From contig DALZZF010000001.1 in NCBI GenBank assembly GCA_031987605.1, positions 310,001-374,000 of the forward strand: 64,000 nucleotides of DNA. The letters run 5' to 3'. A program made the translations under genes and the position numbers. This document shows positions 24,869 to 32,692 of this stretch, piece by piece. The notes under the pieces are model-generated. The model saw only the letters and a program-made list of their open reading frames with translations, searched no databases and was not told the DNA's origin. Every line of letters begins with the position of its first letter. The stretch's first letter is position 1. The DNA is from JAFAGO01 sp031987605 (GTDB lineage Bacteria; Bacteroidota; Bacteroidia; Flavobacteriales; Weeksellaceae).

Positions 24869-25423
24869 TTATGATTTAGATTCAATGATGTTTTCTGCCA
24901 ATAATTTCACCACTGAATTTGCAGGTATATCTTTATAAATCAAACAGCCTGCACCGATAATGGTATTGTCGCCGATGGTTACGCCTTTCAGAACGGTTAC
25001 ATTACTTCCGAGCCAGCAGTTTTTGCCAACTTTGATGGGCGCAGTATTGAATTTCTGATGCTCCACCCGGAATTCAGGTTCGGAAGAATACTGATGGTTG
25101 TGGTCGTACAATTTCACCCCTTCTCCGAACAACGTGTTTTCACCAATTTCGATTTTTTCCAGACAATTGATGGAGCAGAAATTGTTCATAAAAAAACGGT
25201 TACCCAAAACCAGCTCAGCATCATTTCCTACGAGAATGTTGCAGTAATTCCGGATGTTGATGTGCGCTCCGAATTCCACTTTTTTAATATTGGGATACAA
25301 ACTGAAATTACAGAAATCTCCTAATCTGATGTGGTTCCCGATTGTTGAATGGGGATTTTTTTTCAGCTGACTGAGAACATTTTTTTTTAAAACTTTAAGA
25401 ATAATTCTGGAAAACAGGCTCAT
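24869..25423 (-). CDS. WbbJ-type hexapeptide acetyltransferase
   Basis: A 184-residue protein. I chose the ATG at 25423 ('MSLFSRIILKVLKK') because the 14 extra residues of the longer frame run through the probable promoter at 25445-25452. Hexapeptide repeats cover most of the protein: 'HIRLGDFCNFSLYPNIKKVE', 'KIEIGENTLFGEGVKLYDHN' with the family His near 100, and 'KVGKNCWLGSNVTVLKGVTI' followed by 'GDNTIIGAGCLI'. This is the maltose/sialic acid/WbbJ O-acetyltransferase type. First gene of the minus-strand operon 25423-18409, divergent from the GT2 gene at 25499. Confidence 0.85.
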   Translation of the reverse strand: MSLFSRIILKVLKKNVLSQLKKNPHSTIGNHIRLGDFCNFSLYPNIKKVEFGAHINIRNYCNILVGNDAELVLGNRFFMNNFCSINCLEKIEIGENTLFGEGVKLYDHNHQYSSEPEFRVEHQKFNTAPIKVGKNCWLGSNVTVLKGVTIGDNTIIGAGCLIYKDIPANSVVKLLAENIIESKS

Positions 25424-25444
25424 TTGTGTTTTGTTCTGTATGTG

Positions 25445-25452
25445 CAAAGATA
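25445..25452 (-). promoter_or_regulatory. putative promoter TATCTTTG for the 25423-18409 operon
   Basis: Exact TAnnTTTG on the minus strand, 21 bases before the chosen start. It lies back to back with a plus-strand element at 25474. Confidence 0.6.
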
Positions 25453-25473
25453 AAGGTTTCAACATAAATTAAG

Positions 25474-25481
25474 TATTTTTG
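25474..25481 (+). promoter_or_regulatory. putative promoter TATTTTTG for the divergent GT2 gene
   Basis: Exact TAnnTTTG match 17 bases before the ATG at 25499, so any leader is about 10 nt. No clear -33 element. Confidence 0.55.
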
Positions 25482-25498
25482 CCAAAAATTATGAATTG

Positions 25499-26491
25499 AT
25501 GAAAAATCCGTTGGTTTCCGTTGTCATTCCCGTTTATAAAGTCGAAAAATTTATAGAGCGTTGCCTGGCTTCCGTTGTGGACCAAAGTTATAGCGAAATC
25601 GAATGCATTCTGGTAAATGATCTTACTCCGGATAATTCCATGATTATTGCCGGGAAATTCATTTCAGAACATCCGGATTTTGATTTTAAAATCATCAATC
25701 AACCCAACAATCTTGGGCTTTCCATGGCAAGAAATGCAGGAATGGACAGTGCGAAAGGGAAGTATATTTATTTTCTGGACAGCGATGATGAAATCACGGA
25801 ATATGCCATACAGCACTTGGTAGAACTGGCTGAAAAAATGGATGCAGAGATGGTTTTGGGGCATTCCGTTTGCATAAATGAAGAGGAAAACTGGAAACGG
25901 GATTATTTTCCAATCAAATCAAAAACCAATATTCTCGAAGGGCACATTTTCCAGAATTTTGTTGAAGGGCAATATCCTGTAATGGCTTGTGATAAACTCA
26001 CCAGAATGGATTTTTTGATGCAGCACAAATTGTATTTTGTGCAGGATCTGTTTTCTCAGGATGTGTTGTGGAGTTTTCAGTGTGCTTTAAAACTGAATAA
26101 AGTGGCTTTTCTTCGGGAAGACACCTATCTGTATTATTTTCATGGAGCATCCATTATTCACAATCGTGGTGAACGGCATTTCGGAAACTGGATCACTATT
26201 GCGCAGTATATGGATAAAGCCTATCGCGAAGAAAAGGATCCTAAGCGCAAAAGACTGATTCTCCAATATCTCATCGATTTCAAATCCATGACTTTGCAGA
26301 TGAACTGGAAAGCCCAGAAAAATGAAGAGTTGTGGAAAAGAAGTTACCGCGAATATGCAAAACTGAAAGGACTTACGATGAATGATTATCTTTCAAAAAA
26401 ATTCAGTAAAGAGCTGAAAAAGAAAGATTTGTTTATTTCACTTCCCGTGAATCTTGGTTTTAATTTATTTAAATGGAGGTATGAAAGATAA
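25499..26491 (+). CDS. GT2-family glycosyltransferase
   Basis: A 330-residue GT-A glycosyltransferase with 'VSVVIPVYKVEKFIERCLAS', 'ECILVNDLTPDNS' (where the usual DDGS is NDLT), 'LSMARNAGMDSAKGKYIYFL' and the metal site 'DSDDEITE'. The C-terminal third is basic and helical and resembles the WaaV/EpsJ group. The ATG at 25499 is preferred to an in-frame TTG at 25496. It is one of two plus-strand genes in the glycan locus, flanked by its own promoter and a bidirectional terminator, so it is expressed as a single gene. Sugar donor unknown. Confidence 0.9.
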   Translation: MKNPLVSVVIPVYKVEKFIERCLASVVDQSYSEIECILVNDLTPDNSMIIAGKFISEHPDFDFKIINQPNNLGLSMARNAGMDSAKGKYIYFLDSDDEITEYAIQHLVELAEKMDAEMVLGHSVCINEEENWKRDYFPIKSKTNILEGHIFQNFVEGQYPVMACDKLTRMDFLMQHKLYFVQDLFSQDVLWSFQCALKLNKVAFLREDTYLYYFHGASIIHNRGERHFGNWITIAQYMDKAYREEKDPKRKRLILQYLIDFKSMTLQMNWKAQKNEELWKRSYREYAKLKGLTMNDYLSKKFSKELKKKDLFISLPVNLGFNLFKWRYER

Positions 26492-26497
26492 AAAAGG

Positions 26498-26535
26498 AAA
26501 CCTCATAGGTTTTTAAAACCTATGAGGTTTTTTTG
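26498..26535. terminator. bidirectional terminator between convergent genes
   Basis: A perfect 15-bp stem (AAACCTCATAGGTTT/AAACCTATGAGGTTT) with a 3-nt loop. T-runs follow on both strands. It separates the GT2 gene (ends 26491) from the nucleotide-sugar dehydrogenase gene (ends 26599). Confidence 0.9.
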
Positions 26536-26598
26536 TAGAATACTGTAAAAAAAACCAGTGAATGTTTGCAAAAACTACACAGAAACTGAAGACAAATT

Positions 26599-27885
26599 TT
26601 ACAGCCTTTTCATATTTGATTTTTCTTCCAGAACTCCTTTTACATCATAGATAATTCCGTTTTCATTCAGGAAATTTTCAAGATTCAGCGATTTGAATTC
26701 ATCGTGGGAAACTGCAAGAACTACGGCATCAAATTTTCCTTCAGGCAAAACATCTACGGTTTTTAATCCATATTCATGTTCCACTTCGGCAGGATTTGCC
26801 CACGGATCGAAAATGGTGACATCTGTTCCGTATTCTTTAAGGTTTTTGACCACATCCACTACTTTCGTATTTCTGACATCCGGGCAGTTTTCTTTAAAAG
26901 TAAACCCTAAAACCAGAACTTTAGAACCTTTCACTTTCAAATCGTGCCGAAGCATTAATTTTACGGTTTCGCTGGCAACATATTGCCCCATGGAATCATT
27001 CATTCTTCTTCCGGCAAGGATGATTTCCGGGTGATATCCGAATTCTTGCGCTTTTTGAGCCAGATAATAAGGATCCACGCCAATGCAGTGTCCGCCCACT
27101 AATCCGGGTTTAAAAGGAAGAAAATTCCATTTTGTTCCGGCAGCTTTCAATACTTCATGCGTGTCAATATTCATTAAATTGAAAATCTTCGCCAGTTCGT
27201 TCACAAAAGCAATATTGATGTCGCGCTGCGAGTTTTCAATCACTTTTGCGGCTTCCGCTACTTTGATGGTGGGCGCAAGATGCGTTCCGGCTGTTATGAC
27301 GGATTTGTATAAATCATTTACAATTTCACCAATTTCCGGAGTAGAGCCCGAAGTTACTTTCAGAATTTTTTCTACTGTATGTTCCTTATCACCGGGATTG
27401 ATTCTTTCAGGAGAATAGCCGGCAAAGAAATCTTGATTGAATTTCAGCCCGGAGATTTTTTCCAGCACCGGAATGCATTCTTCTTCGGTAACACCGGGAT
27501 AAACAGTAGATTCGTAAATCACGATATCGCCTTTTTTCAAAACTTTTCCGACGGTTTCGCTGGCTTTGTAAAGAGGTGTTAAATCCGGACGGTTGTTTTT
27601 GTCAACGGGAGTCGGAACGGTCACCACATAGATATTGGAATCTGCGATGTCTTCAAGATTACATGAACAGAATAACCCTAATTCACCCAATTTTGGATTT
27701 CCAGCAACCAAAGAGGATTTTAAAAGATCATCGGAAAGTTCGAGTGTCTCATCTTTCCCGGTATTCAATTCAGCAATTCTCTTTTCATTGATATCGAAGC
27801 CTACAACGGGATATTTTGTAGAAAAAAGCCGGGCTAAAGGAAGTCCAACATAACCAAGACCGATGATGGATATTTTGTGATTCAT
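26599..27885 (-). CDS. UDP-N-acetylhexosamine 6-dehydrogenase (WbpA/TviB type)
   Basis: Oxidises a UDP-HexNAc, most likely UDP-GlcNAc, to its uronic acid with NAD in the cytoplasm. The 428-residue length fits the family. 'SIIGLGYVGLPLARLF' is the NAD-binding loop; 'TVPTPVDKNNRPDLTPL' and 'GYSPERINPGDKEHT' are hallmarks of the TviB/WbpA branch rather than Ugd; the catalytic Cys lies in 'GLVGGHCIGVDPYYL'; 'FTFKENCPDVRNTKVVDV' belongs to the C-terminal domain. With the 4-epimerase encoded at 28997 it could supply UDP-GalNAcA. Whether it is co-transcribed with that gene is unclear because the repeat region 27961-28955 lies between them. Confidence 0.9.
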   Translation of the reverse strand: MNHKISIIGLGYVGLPLARLFSTKYPVVGFDINEKRIAELNTGKDETLELSDDLLKSSLVAGNPKLGELGLFCSCNLEDIADSNIYVVTVPTPVDKNNRPDLTPLYKASETVGKVLKKGDIVIYESTVYPGVTEEECIPVLEKISGLKFNQDFFAGYSPERINPGDKEHTVEKILKVTSGSTPEIGEIVNDLYKSVITAGTHLAPTIKVAEAAKVIENSQRDINIAFVNELAKIFNLMNIDTHEVLKAAGTKWNFLPFKPGLVGGHCIGVDPYYLAQKAQEFGYHPEIILAGRRMNDSMGQYVASETVKLMLRHDLKVKGSKVLVLGFTFKENCPDVRNTKVVDVVKNLKEYGTDVTIFDPWANPAEVEHEYGLKTVDVLPEGKFDAVVLAVSHDEFKSLNLENFLNENGIIYDVKGVLEEKSNMKRL

Positions 27886-27960
27886 AGTTTATTTTGATTT
27901 TTGTAAAAATAATTTTTGTTCCCTTTAGAGTTGGGCAAAAAGTTATTTGTTCTATATTTT

Positions 27961-28153
27961 TTATCGCAAAGGTTTATTTTTTTGAAGTTTCCAAAGAATC
28001 AACAAGTTGATTGATTGACGAAGCATCCGATTATTGAAAGTTATTCTCAATTTTTTTATCGCAAAGTTTTTGAAGTTTTGAAATATACAAAGGTTTATTT
28101 TTTTTTTAAGTTTCCAAAGAATCAACAAGTTGATTGATTGACGAAGCATCCGA
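27961..28153. repeat. repeat block downstream of the GxxExxY gene (two copies of a shared core)
   Basis: A 39-bp core beginning CCAAAGAATCAACAAG and ending GACGAAGCATCCG occurs at 27991-28029 and 28114-28152. It contains the inverted repeat AATCAAC-AA-GTTGATT. Between the copies lies a short stretch resembling the last ~20 bases of the GxxExxY gene, joined to a 'CGCAAAG'-type tract. A 62-residue frame here is only a translation of the repeats. Confidence 0.8.
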
Positions 28154-28537
28154 TTATTCCAAATTATTCACAATTCTTTTTATTCCTCCGTTTTTTAAAA
28201 TTGAAGTATGGAAGTTAATAATCAATCCAAGTTTTTTGTCCGCAAGTTTAAGATAGGTTAAAGTTTGGGCAAGATGAACATCTTTTATTGCTTCTATACA
28301 TTTTACTTCAACAATAACTTTGTTTTCAACCAACATATCAATTCTAAAGCCGGTTTCCATTTTTAGACTTTTATAAATAAAAGGACAAGGGACTTGTTGT
28401 TTGACATCAAATCCTAATTCTTTTAAATCAAAGCATAATGCATTTTCATAAACGCTTTCCAATAATCCCGGACCGACAACTTTATGCAGTTCTATTGCTA
28501 CTCCGATGATTTTGTATGAAATCTCATTTTCTGTCAT
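28154..28537 (-). CDS. GxxExxY protein (PD-(D/E)XK nuclease-like)
   Basis: A 127-residue protein. The name-giving motif is 'GLLESVYENAL' (about residues 24-34). The nuclease-like core is 'FRIDMLVENKVIVEVKCIEA' at about 64-83, where Asp and E-x-K match the PD-(D/E)XK pattern. The family (PF13366/TIGR04256) is widespread, often multi-copy, and of unproven function. It sits between two glycan genes but has nothing to do with sugar metabolism by sequence. Both flanks carry degenerate copies of its own ends (see repeats), which suggests that this unit has been duplicated and deleted in place. The start is supported by the repeat copy, which preserves the same ATG. Confidence 0.85.
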   Translation of the reverse strand: MTENEISYKIIGVAIELHKVVGPGLLESVYENALCFDLKELGFDVKQQVPCPFIYKSLKMETGFRIDMLVENKVIVEVKCIEAIKDVHLAQTLTYLKLADKKLGLIINFHTSILKNGGIKRIVNNLE

Positions 28538-28761
28538 TTGCTTGTTTTTTCAAACTTTTAAAATCAATTTATTGATTCTTTGCTTTCTTCATTTTTACGG
28601 TTATTTATTTCGATCTTTGCGTAAATTTTTATCGCAAAGTTTTTGAAGTTGCGAAATACGCAAAGTTTTACTTTTTTTGAAGTTGCCAAAGAATCAACAA
28701 GTTGATTGATTGACGAAGCATCCGTTTATTCAAAGTTATTCTCAATTTTTTTATAACAAAG
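28503..28761. repeat. 259-bp tandem unit, copy 1 (includes the 5' end of the GxxExxY gene)
   Basis: It covers the first ~12 codons of the gene, its upstream region, the 'CGCAAAG' tract and the shared core at 28686-28724. It ends in a remnant of the gene's 3' end ('AAAGTTATTCTCAA'). The next unit starts at 28762 with near-identical sequence. Confidence 0.8.
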
Positions 28762-28955
28762 CCGATGATTTTGTATGAAATCTCATTTTCTGTCATTTGC
28801 TTGTTTTTTCAAGCTTTTGAAATCAAATTTATTGATTCTTTGCTTTCTTCATTTTTACGGTTATTTATTTCAATCTTTGCGTAAATTTTTATCGCAAAGT
28901 TTTTGAAGTTTTGAAATATGCAAAGGTTTATTTTTTTAAAGTTTCCAAAGAATCC
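28762..28955. repeat. tandem unit, copy 2 (internally deleted GxxExxY derivative)
   Basis: Sequence from CCGATGATTTTGTATG onward repeats 28503-28696 with few changes, including a copy of the gene's start codon. The gene body is missing: the 3' remnant at 28730-28755 is joined almost directly to the 5' remnant at 28762. The core at 28945 is cut after about 10 bases. Non-coding. Confidence 0.8.
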
Positions 28956-28996
28956 ACAACATTGATAAAACTATTGAAAATTCTGAAGTCTTATCA

Positions 28997-29989
28997 TCAC
29001 AAATTATCCCAGTACCACTTCACGGCTTCTTTCAGCCCATCTTTCATGGAAAATTTGGGATTGTAGTTTAATAAATTTTTTGCTTTGTCAATACTTGCCA
29101 ATGAATGCGGAACGTCGCCCTTTCTGTAATCGCCATAAATCACATTTACGTTTGCAATTTCTGGATCAAATTCAGATAAATACTCTTTCAGATATTTTAC
29201 GAGATCATTTAATGTGGTTCGTTCACCAAAAGCGGTATTGTATATTTCGTTCAATGCGTTTTCGTTGTCTGAAGTTAATGCCAGAAGATTCATCAATATC
29301 ACATTATCAATATAGGTGAAATCTCTTGAATATTCGCCGCCGCCGTTGATCGTTGGCGATTCGTGGCTCATGAACTGCATTACGAATTTCGGGATTACCG
29401 CAGCATAAGCGCCGCCCGGATTTTGCTTCCTTCCAAAAACATTGAAATAACGTAAACCAATCGTATTGAAATCGTACGTTTTTTTGAAAACATCGGCATA
29501 CAGTTCGTTTACGTATTTTGTAATTGCATAAGGAGAAAGCGGTTTTCCGATTTTATCTTCCACTTTAGGAAGTGTTTCGGAATCGCCATAGGTAGAAGAA
29601 CTCGCCGCATAAATAAATCTTTTAACGCCGGAATCTCTTGCAGCAACCAGCATATTGAGAAAACCGCCGACATTCACATCATTCGTTGTAATCGGATCGT
29701 TGATGGAACGCGGAACAGAACCTAAAGCTGCTTCGTGAAGCACAAAATCCTGATTTTCACAGGCTTTTTTGCAAGTGTCTAAATCGCGGATATCTCCTTC
29801 GATTAAAATGAAATCCGGATTGTTTTTAATGGCATCAAGGTTTTCTTTTTTTCCGGTGGAAAAATTGTCAAGACAGGTGATTTTCGCCCCTAAATTCAAT
29901 AATTCCTCACAAAGATTGGAACCTATAAATCCGGCACCTCCGGTTATTAAAATTTTTTTTCCGTTGATCTTTTCTTTAAAATCACTCAT
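28997..29989 (-). CDS. UDP-N-acetylhexosamine(uronic acid) 4-epimerase, WbpP/TviC type
   Basis: An extended short-chain dehydrogenase/reductase of 330 residues. The start 'MSDFKEKINGKKILITGGAG' at 29989 is preferred over one five codons upstream. 'ITGGAGFIGSNLCEELLNLG' binds NAD; 'AASSSTYGDSETLPKVED' carries the catalytic Ser/Thr; 'YAITKYVNELYADVF' gives YxxxK; 'GGEYSRDFTYIDNVI' is typical of the WbpP/Gne branch. It interconverts UDP-GlcNAc/GalNAc or their uronic acids. Paired with the dehydrogenase at 26599 it would make UDP-GalNAcA, as TviB/TviC do. Last of the run starting at 34380. Confidence 0.9.
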   Translation of the reverse strand: MSDFKEKINGKKILITGGAGFIGSNLCEELLNLGAKITCLDNFSTGKKENLDAIKNNPDFILIEGDIRDLDTCKKACENQDFVLHEAALGSVPRSINDPITTNDVNVGGFLNMLVAARDSGVKRFIYAASSSTYGDSETLPKVEDKIGKPLSPYAITKYVNELYADVFKKTYDFNTIGLRYFNVFGRKQNPGGAYAAVIPKFVMQFMSHESPTINGGGEYSRDFTYIDNVILMNLLALTSDNENALNEIYNTAFGERTTLNDLVKYLKEYLSEFDPEIANVNVIYGDYRKGDVPHSLASIDKAKNLLNYNPKFSMKDGLKEAVKWYWDNL

Positions 29990-30052
29990 TTGTATTTGAT
30001 TCAATTTATTTTTAATAAGGAAGTTTATTTTCTCTCCAAAAAAACTTTTAAG

Positions 30053-30736
30053 TTAATGGCGATAATACTTTTCCAGAATGTTGCAAAGATACGTTTCTTT
30101 GTTTTCCAAGCCATGTTTTCGGAAATAGAATTCCACATCGGGAATATTGATTTCATATCCGGATCCGGCTTTAATTAAGTTGATGTCCAGTTTTTTCCGG
30201 TAATGGCGTTCCAGAATTTCCAGAATTTCAATAATGGAATAATTTTGTGGATAAGCAACGTTAATAATTTGGTTAAAATTTTTATTGTCAATAAGTTGTA
30301 GGGTTATCTTTTCTACATCTTCAGCGTCAATAAGATTTCGGGTAGCTTTGGTGTGAACATTAATGGTTTGGTTTTGTTCTACTGAGCGCATCAGATAATT
30401 CATCAGAAGATTGGGATTTCCTCCTTTTCCGACCGCATTGCTTACGCGAAGAATCAAGTATTTTTCTACAGAAGTTTTTACTAATTCTTCCATGTGAAGT
30501 TTATGCAATACATAGGCACTGTTGGTTTTGGAAGAATCGTAAATACTACAGGTACTGAAGTAGATAAAAAGTTTTTCCGGATTTTCACTAAGGATTTTCC
30601 GGACGAGATTTTCCTCTCTCTGAAACTGCTCTGGATCTGTTTCCGACGAATTGGAGACACCGGAAGCAAAAAACACCACATCATCCCGATCGTGTTTTTT
30701 AAAAAGTGAGGCGATAAGCCCGTTTCCTACAATCAT
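30053..30736 (-). CDS. short NAD-dependent epimerase/dehydratase-like protein
   Basis: A 227-residue SDR protein, about 70-100 residues shorter than usual sugar epimerases. 'MIVGNGLIASLFKKH' is a Rossmann start without the full GxxGxxG; 'IYFSTCSIYDSSKTNSAYVL' and 'HKLHMEEL' supply a Ser and a Y...K-like pair (Y-V-L-H-K); 'ILRVSNAVGKGGNPNLLM' and 'TRNLIDAEDVEKIT' are typical of NDP-sugar SDRs. Likely modifies a nucleotide sugar, but substrate and reaction are unclear. Gap of 4 bases to the upstream gene; part of the operon from 34380. Confidence 0.75.
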   Translation of the reverse strand: MIVGNGLIASLFKKHDRDDVVFFASGVSNSSETDPEQFQREENLVRKILSENPEKLFIYFSTCSIYDSSKTNSAYVLHKLHMEELVKTSVEKYLILRVSNAVGKGGNPNLLMNYLMRSVEQNQTINVHTKATRNLIDAEDVEKITLQLIDNKNFNQIINVAYPQNYSIIEILEILERHYRKKLDINLIKAGSGYEINIPDVEFYFRKHGLENKETYLCNILEKYYRH

Positions 30737-30740
30737 TTTT

Positions 30741-31625
30741 TTAGTGTTTTATGTGATAATATTCTGCTACACTCGGATGTCCGACGTGCAACAAAACTTC
30801 GTTTCCAATACCTTCGTCTCCTGCGCAAACGCAAAATTCTGTGGGCAGGAGATAAGGTGAGAATCCCGTTTTTTGAGCGGCATTCCACATCACTCTTGAA
30901 GCTCTTGATGGTTCCTGAATCATAAACTTACAGCAGGCTTCGTAGAACTGTTTGCCTTCTTCGCTGCCCTTCCATAATGTCATGGGACTTTGGTTGTAGG
31001 AATGTCCGAAACCTCCACTCATATCATTTATTGCTTTGGCATCCATGGAAATCTGCATGTCGCGTTTCAACAGGTTTCTGGAATTGTAAGGGGCGCAGAA
31101 ACCGAATATTTTGGTGAGATATACCAATCGGTAAATATCTTCGGAAAATACAAACATATCCGAATCCACCACACAACGAAAATCTGCTTCGGAATCCAGC
31201 AAAGATTTGAATTTAAAATAATCCGCAGTTCGATATAAATATCTTGCGTGCTCGTATTCATGAATTGGGGAAGCCAGAATTTTCTTCAGAGAAACACCGG
31301 GAATTTCCAGATCAAAATCGGAATAAACGGTGTATTTTGCATTTGGAAAGTATTTTTTAAGTGTGGAAAGCGATGGATCTAATCGATTTCCTGCAAATTC
31401 AGCACCGCCGGCATTTACCCGGTTTTCGCCAAATTCGCTGAAACAGAATTCAATCGAAATACTATTGATAAAATCTTCAAGTTCCTGATCCTGAAAAACA
31501 TATTCTTCCAGTTTGTGATAGTCGTTTTCAGGGAAAGAACTCTTTTTCTTCAGAGGTTCGGTTTTCTTTTCCCCTTTCAGAACGGCTATTGCTTCTTTTA
31601 AACGCCAGGATAAAGTGCCAAACAT
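30741..31625 (-). CDS. putative glycosyltransferase (GT-A-like), family not recognised
   Basis: A 294-residue soluble protein. The middle resembles GT-A enzymes of the GT8/nucleotide-diphospho-sugar type: 'AKYTVYSDFDLEIPGVSL', then 'DYFKFKSLLDSEADFRCVVD' followed by SDMFVF, giving an acidic DSD metal-site candidate near 170. 'MSGGFGHSYNQSPMTLWKGS' is distinctive. I do not recognise the exact family. Operon position, with 4-base gaps on each side between an acyltransferase gene and an SDR gene, supports a role in glycan assembly. Confidence 0.65.
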   Translation of the reverse strand: MFGTLSWRLKEAIAVLKGEKKTEPLKKKSSFPENDYHKLEEYVFQDQELEDFINSISIEFCFSEFGENRVNAGGAEFAGNRLDPSLSTLKKYFPNAKYTVYSDFDLEIPGVSLKKILASPIHEYEHARYLYRTADYFKFKSLLDSEADFRCVVDSDMFVFSEDIYRLVYLTKIFGFCAPYNSRNLLKRDMQISMDAKAINDMSGGFGHSYNQSPMTLWKGSEEGKQFYEACCKFMIQEPSRASRVMWNAAQKTGFSPYLLPTEFCVCAGDEGIGNEVLLHVGHPSVAEYYHIKH

Positions 31626-31629
31626 AATT

Positions 31630-32688
31630 TTAATTTAAAAATTGAATTCTGGTTTTTTTGATTTTTTCGCGAAGCGGAGTTTCAATAAAGGAATAACTCA
31701 GCGCGGAAGCAATCAGCAAAACAATAATATATATGCAAAATACTTTCAAATCTCCGATAATACTCATCTTTTCAAGAATCCATTTTACAAAAATGAAAAC
31801 AGGATAATGTAGAATATAAATACTGTAACTGATTTCACCCAGAAAGATAAGAAATTGATGGTTGAAAAGTTTCGTAATAAAACCAGTGTTCAGGGAAAGA
31901 AACAAAATGAACGGCACGAAAATTACAGCCATAAACCCGTTGTTGTAATTTACAGGAAGCTGAAATTTCAACAGAAGAATGAATGCAATTATAATCAGGA
32001 TAATAACCCAGTCATAATTCCTGTATGCATTTTGGAGTTTTTCACGGAAATAAATTCCTGCAAGATTTCCGATCATAAATTCATTGAGATGAAGAAGCGG
32101 AAATCCGTTGAGGAAATTGGAAGTTGTTTTTTCATTACCTAAATTGATATTTCCATGAAGTCCCCAGTTGAAAAACAAAATTGAAAGCAACCAGAATAAA
32201 ATAACCACGATGAAGATAGTGGACGTTTTTTTTGTTTGATAAAAATGATTGAAAAGAAAAGGAAATATAAAATAAAAGAAAAACTCTACAGATAAAGACC
32301 AGCCCGGAAAATTGAGTGACATGAGTTGGGGTGGAAACCAAGCTTGTATTGCAAAAACGTTCAGAAAAATTTCATAAAAGGACGGAAATTCTCTTAATGC
32401 AAAAAGAGTAAATAAGACCACCATAAGAATCCCGATAAAATATACGGGATAAATTCTCGCTACTCTGTTTTTGAAATAATCAACAGGATTTATTTTCTGC
32501 CGATCACCATACGCAATCATCATTACAAAACCTGAAAGGATGAAGAAATAACCGACACTCAGCCCTCCTTCTTTCACCATAAAATGAAGAAAAGGATGAG
32601 AAAAAGGGAAAATATTTTTCCCAAAATGAAAAAATACAACCGCAAAAGCTGCCAGAAACCTGCTGAATGTAAGTTGCTCAATTCTCAT
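31630..32688 (-). CDS. acyltransferase 3 family membrane protein (second in the locus)
   Basis: A 352-residue inner-membrane protein with about ten spans. 'MRIEQLTFSRFLAAFAVVFF' and 'HFGKNIFPF' open with the conserved R and H; 'GYFFILSGFVMMIAYGDRQK' and 'NFPGWSLSVEFFFYFIFPFL' are the family signatures; 'YSIYILHYPVFIFVKWI' lies near the end. Probably O-acetylates a sugar of the lipid-linked glycan. It differs enough from the protein encoded at 21329 to be a separate specificity. Gaps of 4 bases on both sides place it in the operon from 34380. Confidence 0.9.
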   Translation of the reverse strand: MRIEQLTFSRFLAAFAVVFFHFGKNIFPFSHPFLHFMVKEGGLSVGYFFILSGFVMMIAYGDRQKINPVDYFKNRVARIYPVYFIGILMVVLFTLFALREFPSFYEIFLNVFAIQAWFPPQLMSLNFPGWSLSVEFFFYFIFPFLFNHFYQTKKTSTIFIVVILFWLLSILFFNWGLHGNINLGNEKTTSNFLNGFPLLHLNEFMIGNLAGIYFREKLQNAYRNYDWVIILIIIAFILLLKFQLPVNYNNGFMAVIFVPFILFLSLNTGFITKLFNHQFLIFLGEISYSIYILHYPVFIFVKWILEKMSIIGDLKVFCIYIIVLLIASALSYSFIETPLREKIKKTRIQFLN

Positions 32689-32692
32689 ATCA

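Noticed and set aside
27961..28149. 62-residue frame made of 'MLRQSINLLILWKL' repeats
   Set aside because: It is only the translation of two copies of the intergenic core repeat.
27991..28954. CRISPR array from the repeated 39-bp core
   Set aside because: Intervals between cores are 123, 572 and 259 bases, spacers are themselves repeated, and no cas genes are present.
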